Source: Pycnopodia helianthoides (lineage: Eukaryota; Echinodermata; Asteroidea; Forcipulatida; Asteriidae). Taken from it: 64,000 nt of DNA. Position 1 is the first letter of the stretch, and every line of letters starts with the position of its first letter. The notes under the pieces are model-generated. The model made no database searches, was not told where the DNA came from, and worked only from the letters and a program-made list of their open reading frames with translations. Of this stretch, positions 1 to 12,800 are shown piece by piece. The position numbers and the translations under genes are program-made. The stretch covers positions 13,748,953 through 13,812,952 of the forward strand of contig CM063256.1 in the NCBI GenBank assembly GCA_032158295.1, written 5' to 3'.

Positions 1-292
1 ATCTTCATTTATGAAGCAGCACTTCCAAGGAAGAAGATCGACTTGTCTCCTCTCAGTCGATGTTGCCTGTGTTTGTGATTACAAAGCTTACAGGACAATA
101 CAACATTTAAAAAAGAGAGACTCTGAGACAAATTAACATCAAGATTCTAGATATAATAATACCAATATTTACAGGTGGCAGCAGATATACTGGCCACTTT
201 TCAATCAACAAGTGGGCAAGCTCAAATTTTATGTTTTGTTTTTAATTTGCATTACTTAACATGGTAGGTCTATGTGTGGCCAAACCGTTTAG
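1..292. other. non-coding flank, no gene seen
   Basis: AT-rich sequence with no reading frame that resembles a protein, no splice-bounded exon and no repeat that I can pair with another copy in this window. Confidence 0.5.
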
Positions 293-480
293 TTCATTGG
301 ACTCATTGAGTTCTGGTGGCTAAGTCATCCTGGGGTGTGGGTTTGAATCCCAGTCATGACACTTATGTCCTTGAGCAAGACACTTAACTGTAATTGCTCA
401 TCTTCAACCAGGGGTAAATAAGGACTTTTGAGGGCAGAGATGGTTCTAAAGAGTGATTTATCTTGGTGTGCTACATATTT
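293..480 (+). mobile_element. tRNA-derived SINE copy
   Basis: The segment contains a polymerase III B-box-like motif (GGTTTGAATCCC) followed by CTTGAGCAAGACACTTAACT and an AATTGCT motif. The same order of motifs recurs near 42.08-42.24 kb, where the tRNA-like head is better preserved. This is the organisation of tRNA-derived SINEs. The 5' A box is degenerate here, so the left boundary is approximate, and the copy is probably not transcribed from its own promoter. Confidence 0.6.
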
Positions 481-492
481 GGCAGCACAGAC

Positions 493-735
493 TGTATTGT
501 TATTCCTGTTACATTAATAACAATAATGGTGGCTTCTTATTCAGTGCCCAATTCCATCACTCAGTGACATCTAACATCACAGCTCTTAACATTCTAGCAT
601 TTCTGCTCCCTTTGGAGTATATACTCCAAAGGGAGCAGAAATGCTAGAATGTTAAGAGTGTCACTGAGTGATGGAATTGGGCACTGAATAAGAAGCCACC
701 ATTATTGTTATTAATGTAACAGGAACAACAATACA
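493..735. repeat. near-perfect fold-back repeat (hairpin)
   Basis: Two arms of about 115-128 bases meet at 620/621 with no spacer (GGAGTAT then ATACTCC). The right arm is the reverse complement of the left from the centre out to TGTATTGTT/AACAATAC. The left arm carries an extra insertion of about 15 bases (near 571-586) that interrupts otherwise almost perfect pairing. No transposase is present, so it is either a non-autonomous fold-back element or a recent inverted duplication. Confidence 0.85.
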
Positions 736-1289
736 TATTTCTTCAAAGTATAGAATTTTGCTAGTACATAGCAAAATTCTAAAATCTCTTTTAAGGCAAA
801 AAAAAAAAAAAAACGTGTTTAGCGTCCTGCCATGCCTTTTGAAAAAAGGAGGCGGGCTTTAATTTTTTTTTTTTAATGGCTCACTTTTTAAGACAACCAG
901 CCAGGCTATTATCATAAAAATTGCCCCCCCCCCCGAAAAAAAAGGAGGCGGCCTCTAAAAAGGAAGCGGTTAGGGACGCTAAACATTTTTTTGACCTAAT
1001 AAAGCGTGTGAAACATCTACTGGAAGTCATTCTCTTACCCTCCTCTCTGTTGACTTCTGCTCTGCCATTGTGTCCATCATTCTATCAAACACGCCTGAAG
1101 AAACATCACATTTGAAGATGCAATATTTCATCAAATCCCTTTACTCCTGATTTATCAAATATAAAACAAAGAAAAAAGATAGATCAGCAATCTTTCTAAG
1201 TCACTGATTCTGTGGTTTTAATGTATTATCATAAATTGACATGGTGGAGTGATGTTGTTTGTTGAGGCGGCCTACGTACGCCTACAGCA

Positions 1290-1620
1290 ACAGAGTAGGG
1301 ATTGATCCCAAGGGGAGAAGGTGGAGAAATGGCGCAAACAAAAGAAAAATATTGAGTGATAATGTAGGTTGTCTCCCTCCCCCCCCTAAAATATAGGGAG
1401 ACATTGACAATGGGGAGGGGTGTCCCAAGGGAAGGAGGTGTAAAAGCGACGCAGACAAAAGAAAAATGTTGAGTGATAATGTAGGTTGTCTCCCTTTATT
1501 TTAGATTGGCGAAAAAATAACCAAAGAAGAAAAAAGGGAGACAGCCTACATTATCACTTAACATTTTTCTTTTGTCTGCGTCATTTCTTCACCTTCTTCC
1601 CTTTGGATACCCCCTCCCTA
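1290..1620. repeat. fold-back element plus partial direct copy
   Basis: Bases 1411-1620 form an inverted repeat: the left arm reads GGTGTCCCAAGGGAAGG through GATAATGTAGGTTGTCTCCC and the right arm returns it as GGGAGACAGCCTACATTATC and onward to CCCTTTGGATACCCC. A partial direct copy of the left arm lies just upstream (about 1300-1380) and shares the AAAGAAAAATATTGAGTGAT core. There is no coding capacity. Confidence 0.75.
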
Positions 1621-2851
1621 TAGTTTTTTGCCAAGACCTCAACAAAACAACAAAACAACTCTACAATCATGGTATTACAGCATAAAAAACCCATCTTTGT
1701 ATGAAACAGGTAACCTTTGGGGTACAGGGGTACAGGGTACAGGACCATTGAGAATGAATTTGATAATTAGTAATTAGGGGACATTCCTCTCACCCCCACA
1801 CAAAAAAAACCCCAAAACACCACTGAATGCCTCATTTAAAGCAGACTAATTCCCGAAGGTTTTTTTAATAGTTTTTTATATATGTAAGTTTTAGGGTTTT
1901 TTTGTTTTGAGGTTTTGTTGTTTGAGTTTTTAAAATTTTTTTCAAGGGGGGTCTTCAAATTATGCCAGAGTTAAAAAATTGTCTTTCAAATCTTTCAGTC
2001 AGAAAAAGTGTTCTCGAAATGTTGTTATACAATGCGGCTCAGTTGAAAAACATACAAACAGCTGTACTTCTATCAAGAAATTGCTGTAAATGGGGTGTGA
2101 AAGCCTTTTATTCTAGTTTATAAATTAAGTCAAATTTGACAAAAGTACTTATTCATCTTTTTATGTCATTCATTGAGTAATATTTGTTATTCAGTACCAT
2201 TATGAATTGGCCTGTAAACACAGCCATTGCTAACAGCAAACAATGAAATGCAGACATGTACATGTCATGCACAACTAACAGCTAATGCAAAGTCTTTGAG
2301 TGGGTGCAGTTTTGAGCTTTTTATGTCACTATATGCAAAGGGACTAATGGGCAGCAGCGGAGCGGGTGATTACCCCAAATTACCCCCCCCCCCTCTCCTC
2401 CAATTACCCTGTTGGCAGAAATTTAATTCAAACACAAAAACATTTCACTGACATTAATGCAACTATGTTTGCGTTTACCCCCCCCCCCCCCCCAGCTCAA
2501 GAATTACGCTGCTGTTAGGCCATCATTGTGTTAAGTCGATGCTTTTTCAGTAGCACAAATTTACATTAAAAATTAAAGTTTGTCCCCCTTAAATTTAAGC
2601 TTCCACAAAAGCAATTGGCGCCACTGCTGCTACTGGGAATGAATAATAAATGTATAAGAGGATGTTCAAACATTTTCCCTACCTTCCCCCCAAAAAGGAT
2701 GACCTATACCCAAGAGGGTCTCTTGTAAAGCTGAATTTAATAACTACTTTTATGTAAAAAAATGTGGTTTTTAATTGCTTTAGTGCAAAAGCAAAATTGA
2801 AATCAAAATTATCCGAGTTTGTTTTATAGACTTTTGCTTTCTTAAAGGTAT
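1621..2851. other. non-coding, low-complexity sequence
   Basis: AT-rich DNA with several homopolymer runs, notably poly(C) near 2381-2392 and 2478-2493. I found no exon-like frame, no tRNA and no paired repeat. Confidence 0.5.
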
Positions 2852-3200
2852 TGTACACTTTTGGTAACAGCTAAAAAACAGTGTCCACATTTTGTGTGAT
2901 TCAACATTTGCATGAAAAAACAAACCTGTGAAAGTTTGAGCTCAATTGGTTATCGAGGTCCAAGAAAATAGTGAAAAGAGACCTTATGTGTTTTCTGTTT
3001 TTCAAACATCGTGTTTTTATCATACGTGATAAAAACTGTTGTTTTACTATTTTCTCAGAAACGATAGCATTTTAGGCAGTAATATTTTAAGGCATCCTTT
3101 CTACCATAACTTGCTTTAAATCATGTAAGTTATGTGTTAAACTGTGATCGTGAACATTTGTGTTTTTCGATCTTACCAATAGTGTACAGGGTCTTTAAAT
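2852..3200. mobile_element. MITE, TTTAAAGG..TGTACAC family, copy 1
   Basis: The element starts TTAAAGGTATTGTACACTTT and ends AATAGTGTACAGGGTCTTTAAA, so its ends are inverted repeats of each other. A second copy of almost the same length lies inside an RPS7 intron at 48406-48747 and matches along its whole length (shared TGTCCACATTTTGTGTGATT and GAGCTCAAT blocks). It is non-coding. A pair of homologous full-length copies at unrelated sites indicates a non-autonomous DNA transposon. Confidence 0.85.
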
Positions 3201-3587
3201 ACCCTTGAGATGTTTTTGCAGATTATCTAAGATTCAACAATAAACATATGTGTGGATCACAAAATGATTTTTCAACTTGCTATTCTTGAATATTTTGAAA
3301 TAGATCATAGGCACGCAATTAGAACAGAGATTCAGAAGGAAGGGGAGAATTAAAATAAAAAAATTCCATTGTTTAGTACAACTTGAGAATTTCGAGCCAA
3401 AAGTCTGTGGAAAAAAACCTACTAAAAATTGTGGTATGAAAGCCTTTTATTCCAGTTTGTAAAGTGTACCATTTAAATTTTTTTTTTTATAAGTGTGCAA
3501 TTCTTGACTTACAATCTTGCTGCTAATGGAACTCAAATTGTAAGCTGCCGTCCGTTTTCTGCGTTGGGCCATCTTAGATGTCTGGTG

Positions 3588-3855
3588 GCATGTCCTGGGG
3601 GCATGTCCTGGGGCTGGTCATGGGGGCTGGTCCTGGGGGCTGGTCCTGGGGGCTGGTCCTGGGGGATTGTCCTGGGGACTGGTCCTGGGGACTGGTCCTG
3701 GGGACTGGTCCTGGGGGCTCTTTCTTGGGGCTCATCCTAGGGGGCTCATCCTAGGGGGCTGGTTCTGGGGGCTGGTCCTGGGTGCACTTCTTGGGGGTTC
3801 GTCCTACGTGCTCGTCCAGGGGGCACATCTTGGAGGCAAATCCTGGGGGCATAAT
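3588..3855. repeat. G-rich 13-bp minisatellite in monomer 1
   Basis: Tandem copies of a unit close to CTGGTCCTGGGGG, with variants such as CTGGTCCTGGGGA and CTCATCCTAGGGG. The plus strand carries regularly spaced runs of four or five G, so it could form G-quadruplexes. Confidence 0.9.
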
Positions 3856-4365
3856 GGAAGAATAAAAAGATTATCAAATTAAGTTTCACTTTTTAGATAT
3901 TACAATGCAGGGTTTTCTTTTTTGAGCATTCATTATATGCTTATTTCAATTGCAACAATAGTGATTTTAGAAGTTTGACTTGGAAAGTATTTCAGATAAA
4001 ATTATTTCTCTGGAGGACTTGTACGGAATAAACCTAATATTCATATTTACGGGGAGTCAGAAATAAATTCATATAAAATATATTATTTGTTTTTTGCCCT
4101 AATACCAATGTGTTTCACATTGGTGTCCGCAAAAACCAAACAATATTTTTTACCCCTGATGTAAACATCTATTAAAACATACAATTCTGTATGCAACAAT
4201 TCCAAAATGATTTTTAAACTTGCTATTCTGAAGTATTTTGAAATAGATCATCAGCGAAGAAAGAAACACAAAGATTCGGGGGTGGGGGGGGGGGAAGGGG
4301 GAGAAAATTGCAAAGTTTGACAAAAATGTACCGGCTCTTCTGCCTTGGGCCATTTTAGATGTTTG

Positions 4366-4760
4366 GGGGCTTGCCAGGGGCGCATCCTGGGAGCTCGTCC
4401 TGGGGAGCTTGTCCTGAGGGCTCGTCCTCGGGGCTGGTCCTGGGGGCTGGTCCTGGGGGCACTTCTTGGGGGCACTTCTTGGGGGCTGGTCCTGGGGGCT
4501 GGTCCTGGGGGCTGGTCCTGGGGGCTGGTCCTGGAGGCTGGTCCTGGAGGCTGGTCCTGGGGGCTGGTCCTGGGGGCTGGTCCTGGGGGCTGGTCCTGGG
4601 GGCTGGTCCTGGGGGCACTTCTTGGGGGCTCGTCCTGGAAGCTGGTCCTGGGGGGCTGGTCCTGGGGGCTCGTCCTGGAGGCTGGTCCTGGGGGCTGGTC
4701 CTGGGGGCTGGTCCTGGAGGCTGGTCCTGGGGGCACCTACTGGGGGCACATCCTGGAAGA
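4366..4760. repeat. longest G-rich 13-bp minisatellite tract
   Basis: About 30 tandem units of CTGGTCCTGGGGG with minor variants (CTGGTCCTGGAGG, CTCGTCCTGGGGA, CACTTCTTGGGGG). This is the largest expansion of the tract that every array-1 monomer contains. Because 13 is not a multiple of three, all frames cycle through the same low-complexity peptide on either strand, which explains the overlapping open frames here. Confidence 0.92.
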
Positions 4761-5969
4761 ATACAATAGACCATCAAATTAAGTTTCACCTTTTAGTGAA
4801 TACAATGTAGGGTTTCCTTTTGTGAGCATTCATCACAAGCTTATTTCAATTGCAACACTAGTGATTTTAGGAGTTTGACTTGAAAGTATAACAGATGAAA
4901 ATATTTCTCTGGAGGATTTGTACCAGACAAACCAAATATCCAAATAAATATTAGAAATAAACTCATATAAAACACATTATTTGTTACACATTGGTGTCGG
5001 CAAAAACCAAATAATATTTTTTACCCCTGATGTAAACATCTATTAAAACATAAAATTCTGTATGCAACGATTTCAAAATGATTTTTTACTTGCTATTCTG
5101 AAAGAGATCAGCGGCGAAAAATGGAACATAAAGATTCAAGAGGGGGGGGGGGGGGGAGAATTGCAAAGTTTGACAAAAATGTACCGTCTCTTCTGCCTTG
5201 GGCCATTTAAGATGTTTGGGGGCTTGCCTGGGGCACATCCTGGGAGCTTGTGCTGGGTTGCTCATCCTGGGTGCTGGTCCTGGGTGCTGGTCCTGGGTGC
5301 TGGTCCAGGGTGCTGGTCCTGGGGGCTTATCCTGAGGGCACTTACTGGGGGCTCGTCCTGGAAGAATATGCGAAGATTCTAAAATGGTTTTTAAACTTGC
5401 TATTATTTTTGAAATAGATCATCAGCGAGAAAAAAACCACAAAGATTTGGGGGGAAGGGGGAGAATTGCAAAGTTTGACAAAAAACGTACCAACTCTTCT
5501 GCCTTGGGCCATTTTAAATGTTTGGGGGCTTGCCTGGGGCACATCCTGGGAGCTCGTCCTGGGGGGCTTGTCCTGAGAACTTGTCCTTGGTGCACTTCAT
5601 GGGGGCTTGTCCTGGGGGCTTGTCCTGGCACATCCTGGAAGACTAAATTACATCATCAAATTAAGTTTCACATTATAGTGAATACAATGATGGGTTTCCT
5701 TTGTGAGCATTCGTCATTCGCTTATTTCAATTGCAACGCTAGTGATTTTTGGTTTTTTATTTTGAAAGTATTTCAGATGAAAATATTTCTCTGGAGGATT
5801 GGTATTAGAGGAAACTAATATCCATATTTACGAGGACTCAGAAATAAACTCATTTAAAATATATTGTTTGGTTTTTGTCCGATGAGTTACACATTGGTGT
5901 AAGGGCAAAAAAATAATAATTCTTTACTCCCATTGAACATCTATTAAAACAAAAATTTTGTATCTGAGG

Positions 5970-8255
5970 ATCCCAAAATGATTTATAAGCTTGCTGCTCT
6001 GAACATTATTTAATTAGATCATCGGCAGGAATGGAACACAAAGATTCGGGGGGGGGGGGGGGAGAGAATTGCAAGGTTGTTTGACAAAAATGTACCCTCT
6101 CTTCTGCCATAGGCCATTTTAGATGTTTGGGGGCTCGTCCTGGGGGCACATCCTGGGAGCTGGTCCTGGGGGCTTGTCTTGGGTGCTCGTCCTGCGGGCT
6201 GGTCCTTGGGGCTTGTCCTTGAAGAATAAAATAGATCATCAAAATTAGTTTCACCTTGAAGTAAATATAACAAATGATTTACTTTTGTGAGCATTCATTA
6301 CATGCTTATTTCAATTGAAACACTAGTGATTTCAGGAGTTTGACTTGAAAGTATTACAGATGAAAATATTTCTCTGGAGGATTTGTACCAGACAAACCAA
6401 ATATCCAAATAAATATTAGAAATAAACTCATATAAAACACATTATTTGTTACACATTGGTGTCGCAAAAACCAAACAATATTTTTTACCCCTGATGTAAA
6501 CATCTATTAAAACATAAAATTCTGTATGCAACGATTTCAAAATGATTTTTTACTTGCTATTCTGAAATAGATCAGCAGCGAAAAATGGAACATAAAGATT
6601 CAAGAGGGGGGGGGGGAGAATTGCAAAGTTTGACAAAAATGTACCGTCTCTTCTGCCTTGGGCCATTTAAGATGTTTGGGGGCTTGCCTGGGGCACATCC
6701 TGGGAGCTCGTCCTGGGGGGCTTGTCCTGAGAACTTGTCCTTGGTGCACTTCATGGGGGCTCGTCCTGGCACATCCTGGAAGACTAAATTACATCATCAA
6801 ATTAAGTTTCACATTATAGTGAATACAATGATGGGTTTCCTTTGTGAGCATTCGTCATTCGCTTATTTCAATTGCAACGCTAGTGATTTTTGGTTTTTTA
6901 TTTTTGAAAGTATTTCAGATGAAAATATTTCTCTGGAGGATTGGTATTAGAGGAAACTAATATCCATATTTACGAGGACTCAGAAATAAACTCATTTAAA
7001 ATATATTGTTTGGTTTTTGTCCGATGAGTTACACATTGGTGTAAGGGCAAAAAAATAATAATTCTTTACTCCCATTGAACATCTATTAAAACAAAAATTT
7101 TGTATCTGAGGATCCCAAAATGATTTATAAGCTTGCTGCTCTGAACATTATTTAATTAGATCATCGGCAGGAATGGAACACAAAGATTCGGGGGGGGGGG
7201 GAGAGAATTGCAAGGTTGTTTGACAAAAATGTACCCTCTCTTCTGCCATAGGCCATTTTAGATGTTTGGGGGCTCGTCCTGGGGGCACATCCTGGGAGCT
7301 GGTCCTGGGGGCTTGTCTTGGGTGCTCGTCCTGCGGGCTGGTCCTTGGGGCTTGTCCTTGAAGAATAAAATAGATCATCAAAATTAGTTTCACCTTGAAG
7401 TAAATATAACAAATGATTTACTTTTGTGAGCATTCATTACATGCTTATTTCAATTGAAACACTAGTGATTTCAGGAGTTTGACTTGAAAGTATTACAGAT
7501 GAAAATATTTCTCTGGAGGATTTGTACCAGACAAACCAAATATCCAAATAAATATTAGAAATAAACTCATATAAAACACATTATTTGTTACACATTGGTG
7601 TCGCAAAAACCAAACAATATTTTTTACCCCTGATGTAAACATCTATTAAAACATAAAATTCTGTATGCAACGATTTCAAAATGATTTTTTACTTGCTATT
7701 CTGAAATAGATCAGCAGCGAAAAATGGAACATAAAGATTCAAGAGGGGGGGGGGAGGAGAATTGCAAAGTTTGACAAAAATGTACCGTCTCTTCTGCCTT
7801 GGGCCATTTAAGATGTTTGGGGGCTTGCCTGGGGCACATCCTGGGAGCTCGTCCTGGGGGGCTTGTCCTGAGAACTTGTCCTTGGTGCACTTCATGGGGG
7901 CTCGTCCTGGCACATCCTGGAAGACTAAATTACATCATCAAATTAAGTTTCACATTATAGTGAATACAATGATGGGTTTCCTTTGTGAGCATTCGTCATT
8001 CGCTTATTTCAATTGCAACGCTAGTGATTTTGGTTTTTTATTTTGAAAGTATTTCAGATGAAAATATTTCTCTGGAGGATTGGTATTAGAGGAAACTAAT
8101 ATCCATATTTACGAGGACTCAGAAATAAACTCATTTAAAATATATTGTTTGGTTTTTGTCCGATGAGTTACACATTGGTGTAAGGGCAAAAAAATAATAA
8201 TTCTTTACTCCCATTGAACATCTATTAAAACAAAAATTTTGTATCTGAGGATCCC
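5970..8255. repeat. 1.14-kb higher-order duplication in array 1
   Basis: Two consecutive monomers form a unit repeated almost base for base. The marker GAACACAAAGATTCGGGGGG occurs near 6030, 7175 and 8307, and CAACGATTTCAAAATGATTT near 6528 and 7668, both with a spacing of about 1.14 kb. The near identity indicates recent unequal exchange or replication slippage. The copies differ mainly in poly(G) length, which is also where sequencing error is expected. Confidence 0.88.
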
Positions 8256-9070
8256 AAAATGATTTATAAGCTTGCTGCTCTGAACATTAGATCATCGGCA
8301 GGAATGGAACACAAAGATTCGGGGGGGGGGGGGGGGGGTCGGGAGAGAATTGCAAAGTTGTTTGACAAAAATGTACCCTCTTTTCTGCCATAGGCCATTT
8401 TAGATGTTTGGTCCTGGGGGCTTGTCTTGGGTGCTCGTCCAGCGGGCTGGTCCTTGGGGCTTGTCCTTGAAGAATAAAATAGATCATCAAAATTAGTTTC
8501 ACCTTGAAGTAAATATAACAAATGATTTACTTTCGTGAGCATTCATTACATGCTTATTTCAATTGAAACACTAGTGATTTAGAGAGTTTGACTTGGAAAA
8601 TATTTCTCTGGAGGATCTGTTTGAGATAAAGCTAATATCCATATTTACGAGGACTTCGAAAAAAACTCATATGAAATATATTATTTGGTTTTTGTCCTAA
8701 AACCAAACAATATTCTTTACTCCCGATTGAACATCTTTTAAAACATAAAATTCTGTTTGTGAGGATTCCAAAATGGTTTTTAAACTTGCTATTCTGAACA
8801 TTTTCAGATGTTTGGGGGTCGTCCTGGGGGGCACATCCTGGGAGCTCGTCTTACGGGCACATCACTCAGGGAAGCTCATCCTGGGGGCTGGTCCTGGGGG
8901 GCACATCCTGGGGGCTGGTCCTGGGGGCACATCTTTGGAGCTGTTCCTGGGGGCTGGTCCTGGGGGCTGGTCCTGGCGGCGGCGGCTGATCCTGCAGGCT
9001 GGTCTTGGGGGCTCGTCCTAGGGGTTGGTCGTGGGGGCACATCCTGGGGAATCCAACTAGCACACTGAGC

Positions 9071-9879
9071 ATTCTGCTATGGAAGAAAAAAGATCTAGCC
9101 TTGCCAGGACAGATGTTAGTATTATCTTATTTCAACATAAAATGAACTCTAGAAGATAATGAAGTCTCTTGGGTCAGTGAGATGAATCTGTTGAAGAAGA
9201 AAAGAGTTGACCAAGTCCCACTAGGCCAGTTAGTACCTCAGGCTTGCCTTACATCTTACCTCCAATAGGTTCAGATGATGATGAAGTATCTTGCATCCGA
9301 GATATAAATCTGTAATGAGAGGATAGTGCCGACCATGCCTCAGCAGGTCAGATGTTAGTATCCACTCTTAACTTACAAATACATCTTACCTCCAATAAGA
9401 CCCTGACGATACATCCAGTGTAGTGGAAGAATCCAGGACTCTGTTAAAAAAGAAAACTGATGACCTAGGTCAATGTTAGTGGCTTTTCAACCTTACCTCA
9501 TCTACCTCGATAATTTAGGACTTAGTGTAGACTCACTAAAGCACCTTCAGTGAGTCAACTGTCTGGTTGGACAGAATAATCAGAAACAGAAAGGATTTGC
9601 ATTTCCTTTGTAATCTGTTCAGCTACTCCTATCTGACCACTTAACTCTTAGGCCTTGGTTTCATCTTTAAGATGCAAATGCATCAGCTTGGCCCAATCTT
9701 AACACAGATGTCTACACATCCTTCATAATATGCTTAGGCCTACAAGTATAAAATATTGAATTTCTTATTTGTCATACTTATCCTATATTTTTCTCCTTGT
9801 TTAGCATTAGGCCTTACGCTAATTTAAATATTCAATAAATAAAATAAAATTTTTTCCTACTTTATAAAAAGTAATTGCA
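9071..9879. other. inter-array segment, short imperfect repeats
   Basis: Non-coding sequence between arrays 1 and 2. ACATCTTACCTCCAATA occurs twice (about 9251 and 9382), and AGATGTTAGTAT also recurs (about 9110 and 9351), suggesting an old tandem repeat with a period near 130-240 bases. No gene is seen. Confidence 0.5.
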
Positions 9880-12800
9880 CAGAGCCCATTAATCAACATT
9901 TTACTGTCAACACAGGTGGGACTTAACCTGGTTACGAATCTTTAATTTTACTGCAGAATTGATATTCCTTAAAGGTTTTCGTTTAAATTTCAATTTACTT
10001 TTCCCTAAAATTTTGATAAAAATTACATATTTTGTCCAACCTGTACATAAATGCCTTTAAGTTAACATTTCTCTGTTGAAACAGGTGGGACTTGACCTAA
10101 TTTACACATTTTTTATTTATTTTTTTCAATTTAAATCCACCTTTACTCGGGCAATGTGACAACTTTTCCCAACTGTTGTCCCACAAACATTTCACTGCCA
10201 CTGGTGGGACTTTGCCTGATTCACAAATCTAATATCCGAATCGGATGTTTTACATTGAATTTCAAAAGATTTCAAGGATATATTTATTTTATATAATTAC
10301 ACAGAGGCCCTCTATAGTCAACATTAAACCAACAACACAGGTGGGACTTCACCTGATTTACAAATACTACAATTTGTTCCGATTCCAATCTTTCTTTGCA
10401 TGACATTTGATTACATTTTTTATATCTTTTATCACGGACCTATGGATAGATGCCTTCAAGTCAACATTTCATTGTTGATACAGGAGGGACTTTACCTGAT
10501 TTACATTTTGTAAATATATTTTTCCCCCATTTTAGTCCACCTTTTTTCAGGAAATTGGATAACAATTCCTGTTCTAATAACAATCACACAATAACCCTTT
10601 AGCAAACATTTAACCAACACAAGGGGGGCTTTACCTAATTCACAAATTAGTCTTTTGTTTTGCTAAAATTTAATCCACCTTAATTATTTTCTTTTAGTGT
10701 CATAACATTTCCTACTTATTAAAACATTGCACAGAAGCCTTTAAATCAACCTCTCACTGTCAACACAGGTGGTAGATTCACACATTTCACATTTAATTTA
10801 AAAGGTAATCAATACATATTACCTTAGAGAACGTGATATTTAAACAACACATAAACAAAAGCCCTTTGGTCAACATTTTACTGTCAACACAGGTGGGACT
10901 TTATCTGATTTACAAAATTTTCCAATTTTCATACAGCTGTGGGACTTTTACCTGGTTTACAAATGTTTTTTTTGTGTAATCGTAATTAAATACGTACACC
11001 TCAAAAAACAAAACAGATATTTTGTATTTTTAACATTTAACACCGTAACAATTTACTGTCAACACAGGTTAAACTTTACCGATTTACAGCTGTTAAAGTT
11101 AATTCTGTTTTTAAAACATTTTTCCCTAAGAATTTAAAATTTCCTACTTTGTGATTAACCTGTAACACTGGAGCCAATTAAATCAATATGTAAGGTCGAT
11201 AAAGGTGGGACTTTTTTTTACCTGGTTTATTTTCCCCTGGAACACGCCTCCTATTTTTACAATTAACCAGTACACAGAAGCCCTTTGGTCAACATTATAT
11301 TGTTGATACAGGTGGGACTTTACCTGGTTTACGAAGTTTGTATTTTTGCTCCAATTGTAATCAACAATATTTTTTGAAATTGGATAACATAAATAATTCT
11401 TTTTATAACATTATAAACAAAAACCCTTGAGCAAACATGTTACTGTCAACACTGATGGGACTTTACCAGATTCACAAATTTAACATTTTTACCTGATTCT
11501 GACATTTTACACATAATTCCAAAATAAATAAAGGATTTATATGTACTTTAATTAACACTTACTTGAATGCCCTTTAGTCAACACTTTACTGTCAACACAG
11601 GTGGGGCTTTACCCAATTTACAAATTTGTATTTATTCAAACTTTAATCAACTTTATTTCTGGAAAATGGGAAATAATTTCTATTTCTAATAACAATGACA
11701 CAAAAGCCCATTAGCAAACTCTATACTGTCAACACAGGCAGGACCCTAAGCCTGATTCACAATGTTAACATACATACCCGATTTAGCCATTTTACACTCA
11801 ACTTCAAGATAAATTAAGGAAATATTATGTACTTTTAAGTAACAAATACACAGAACCCTTTCAGTCAATATTTTACCGTCAACACAGGTGGGACTTTACC
11901 TGATTTACAAATTTAAAATTTTCACCTGATTCTGACATTCTACACACAAAATAAATAAAGGATTTACATGTACTTTTAATTAAAACTTACTTGAATGCCC
12001 TTTGGTCAACATTTTACTGTCAACTTAGGTGGGGCTTTACCCAATTTACAAATTTGTATTTATTCATATTTTAAACAACTTTATTTCTGAAAATTGGAAA
12101 ATATTTTCTACTTTCTAATAACAATGACACAAAAGCCCGTTAGCAAACTCTATACTGTCAACACAGGCAGGACCCTAAACCTGATTCACAATGTTAAACA
12201 ATATACCAGATTCAGCCATTTTACACTCAACTTCAAGATAAATTAAGGAAATATTATGAACTTATTAAGTAACAAATACGTAGAACCCTTTTAGTCAACA
12301 TTTTACTGTTAACACAGGTGGGACTTTACCTGATTTACAAATTTAAAATTTTCACCTGATTCTGACATTCTACACACAAAATAAATAAAGGATTTACATG
12401 TACTTTTAATTAAAACTTACTTGAATGCCCTTTGGTCAACATTTTACTGTCAACTTAGGTGGGGCTTTACCCAATTTACAAATTTGTATTTATTCATATT
12501 TTAAACAACTTTATTTCTGAAAATTGGAAAATATTTTCTACTTTCTAATAACAATGACACAAAAGCCCGTTAGCAAACTCTATACTGTCAACACAGGCAG
12601 GACCCTAAACCTGATTCACAATGTTAACACATATACCAGATTCAGCCATTTTACACTCAACTTCAAGATAAATTAAGGAAATATTATGAACTTATTAAGA
12701 AACAAATACGTAGAACCCCTTTAGTCAACATTTTACTGTCAACACAGGTGGGACTTTACCTGATTTACAAATTTAAACATTTGTCCCAAATTCAATCTTC

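Larger units (their letters stand above)
3255..9070. repeat. satellite array 1 with embedded minisatellite
   Basis: About ten diverged monomers begin at a conserved AAAATGATTTTTAACTTGCT-like anchor at roughly 3260, 4204, 5069, 5380, 5976, 6539, 7117, 7679, 8256 and 8770. Each complete monomer has, in order: the anchor, an AGATCATCAGCG motif, a poly(G) run of 9-20, a GGGCCATTTTAGATG motif, a G-rich tract of about 13-bp units, a CATCCTGGAAGA..AAATTAAGTTTCAC motif, and an AT-rich tail with CTATTAAAACA. Monomer length runs from about 0.3 to 0.95 kb, mostly because the internal G-rich tract varies. Open frames across it encode only proline/glutamine-rich or tryptophan/glycine-rich low-complexity peptides and I treat them as artefacts. 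Confidence 0.92.

Noticed and set aside
4150..4810. Several overlapping open frames of 114-199 codons on both strands (proline/glutamine-rich and tryptophan/glycine-rich)
   Set aside because: They are produced by the 13-bp minisatellite, which keeps all frames open on both strands. There is no start context, splice site or domain.
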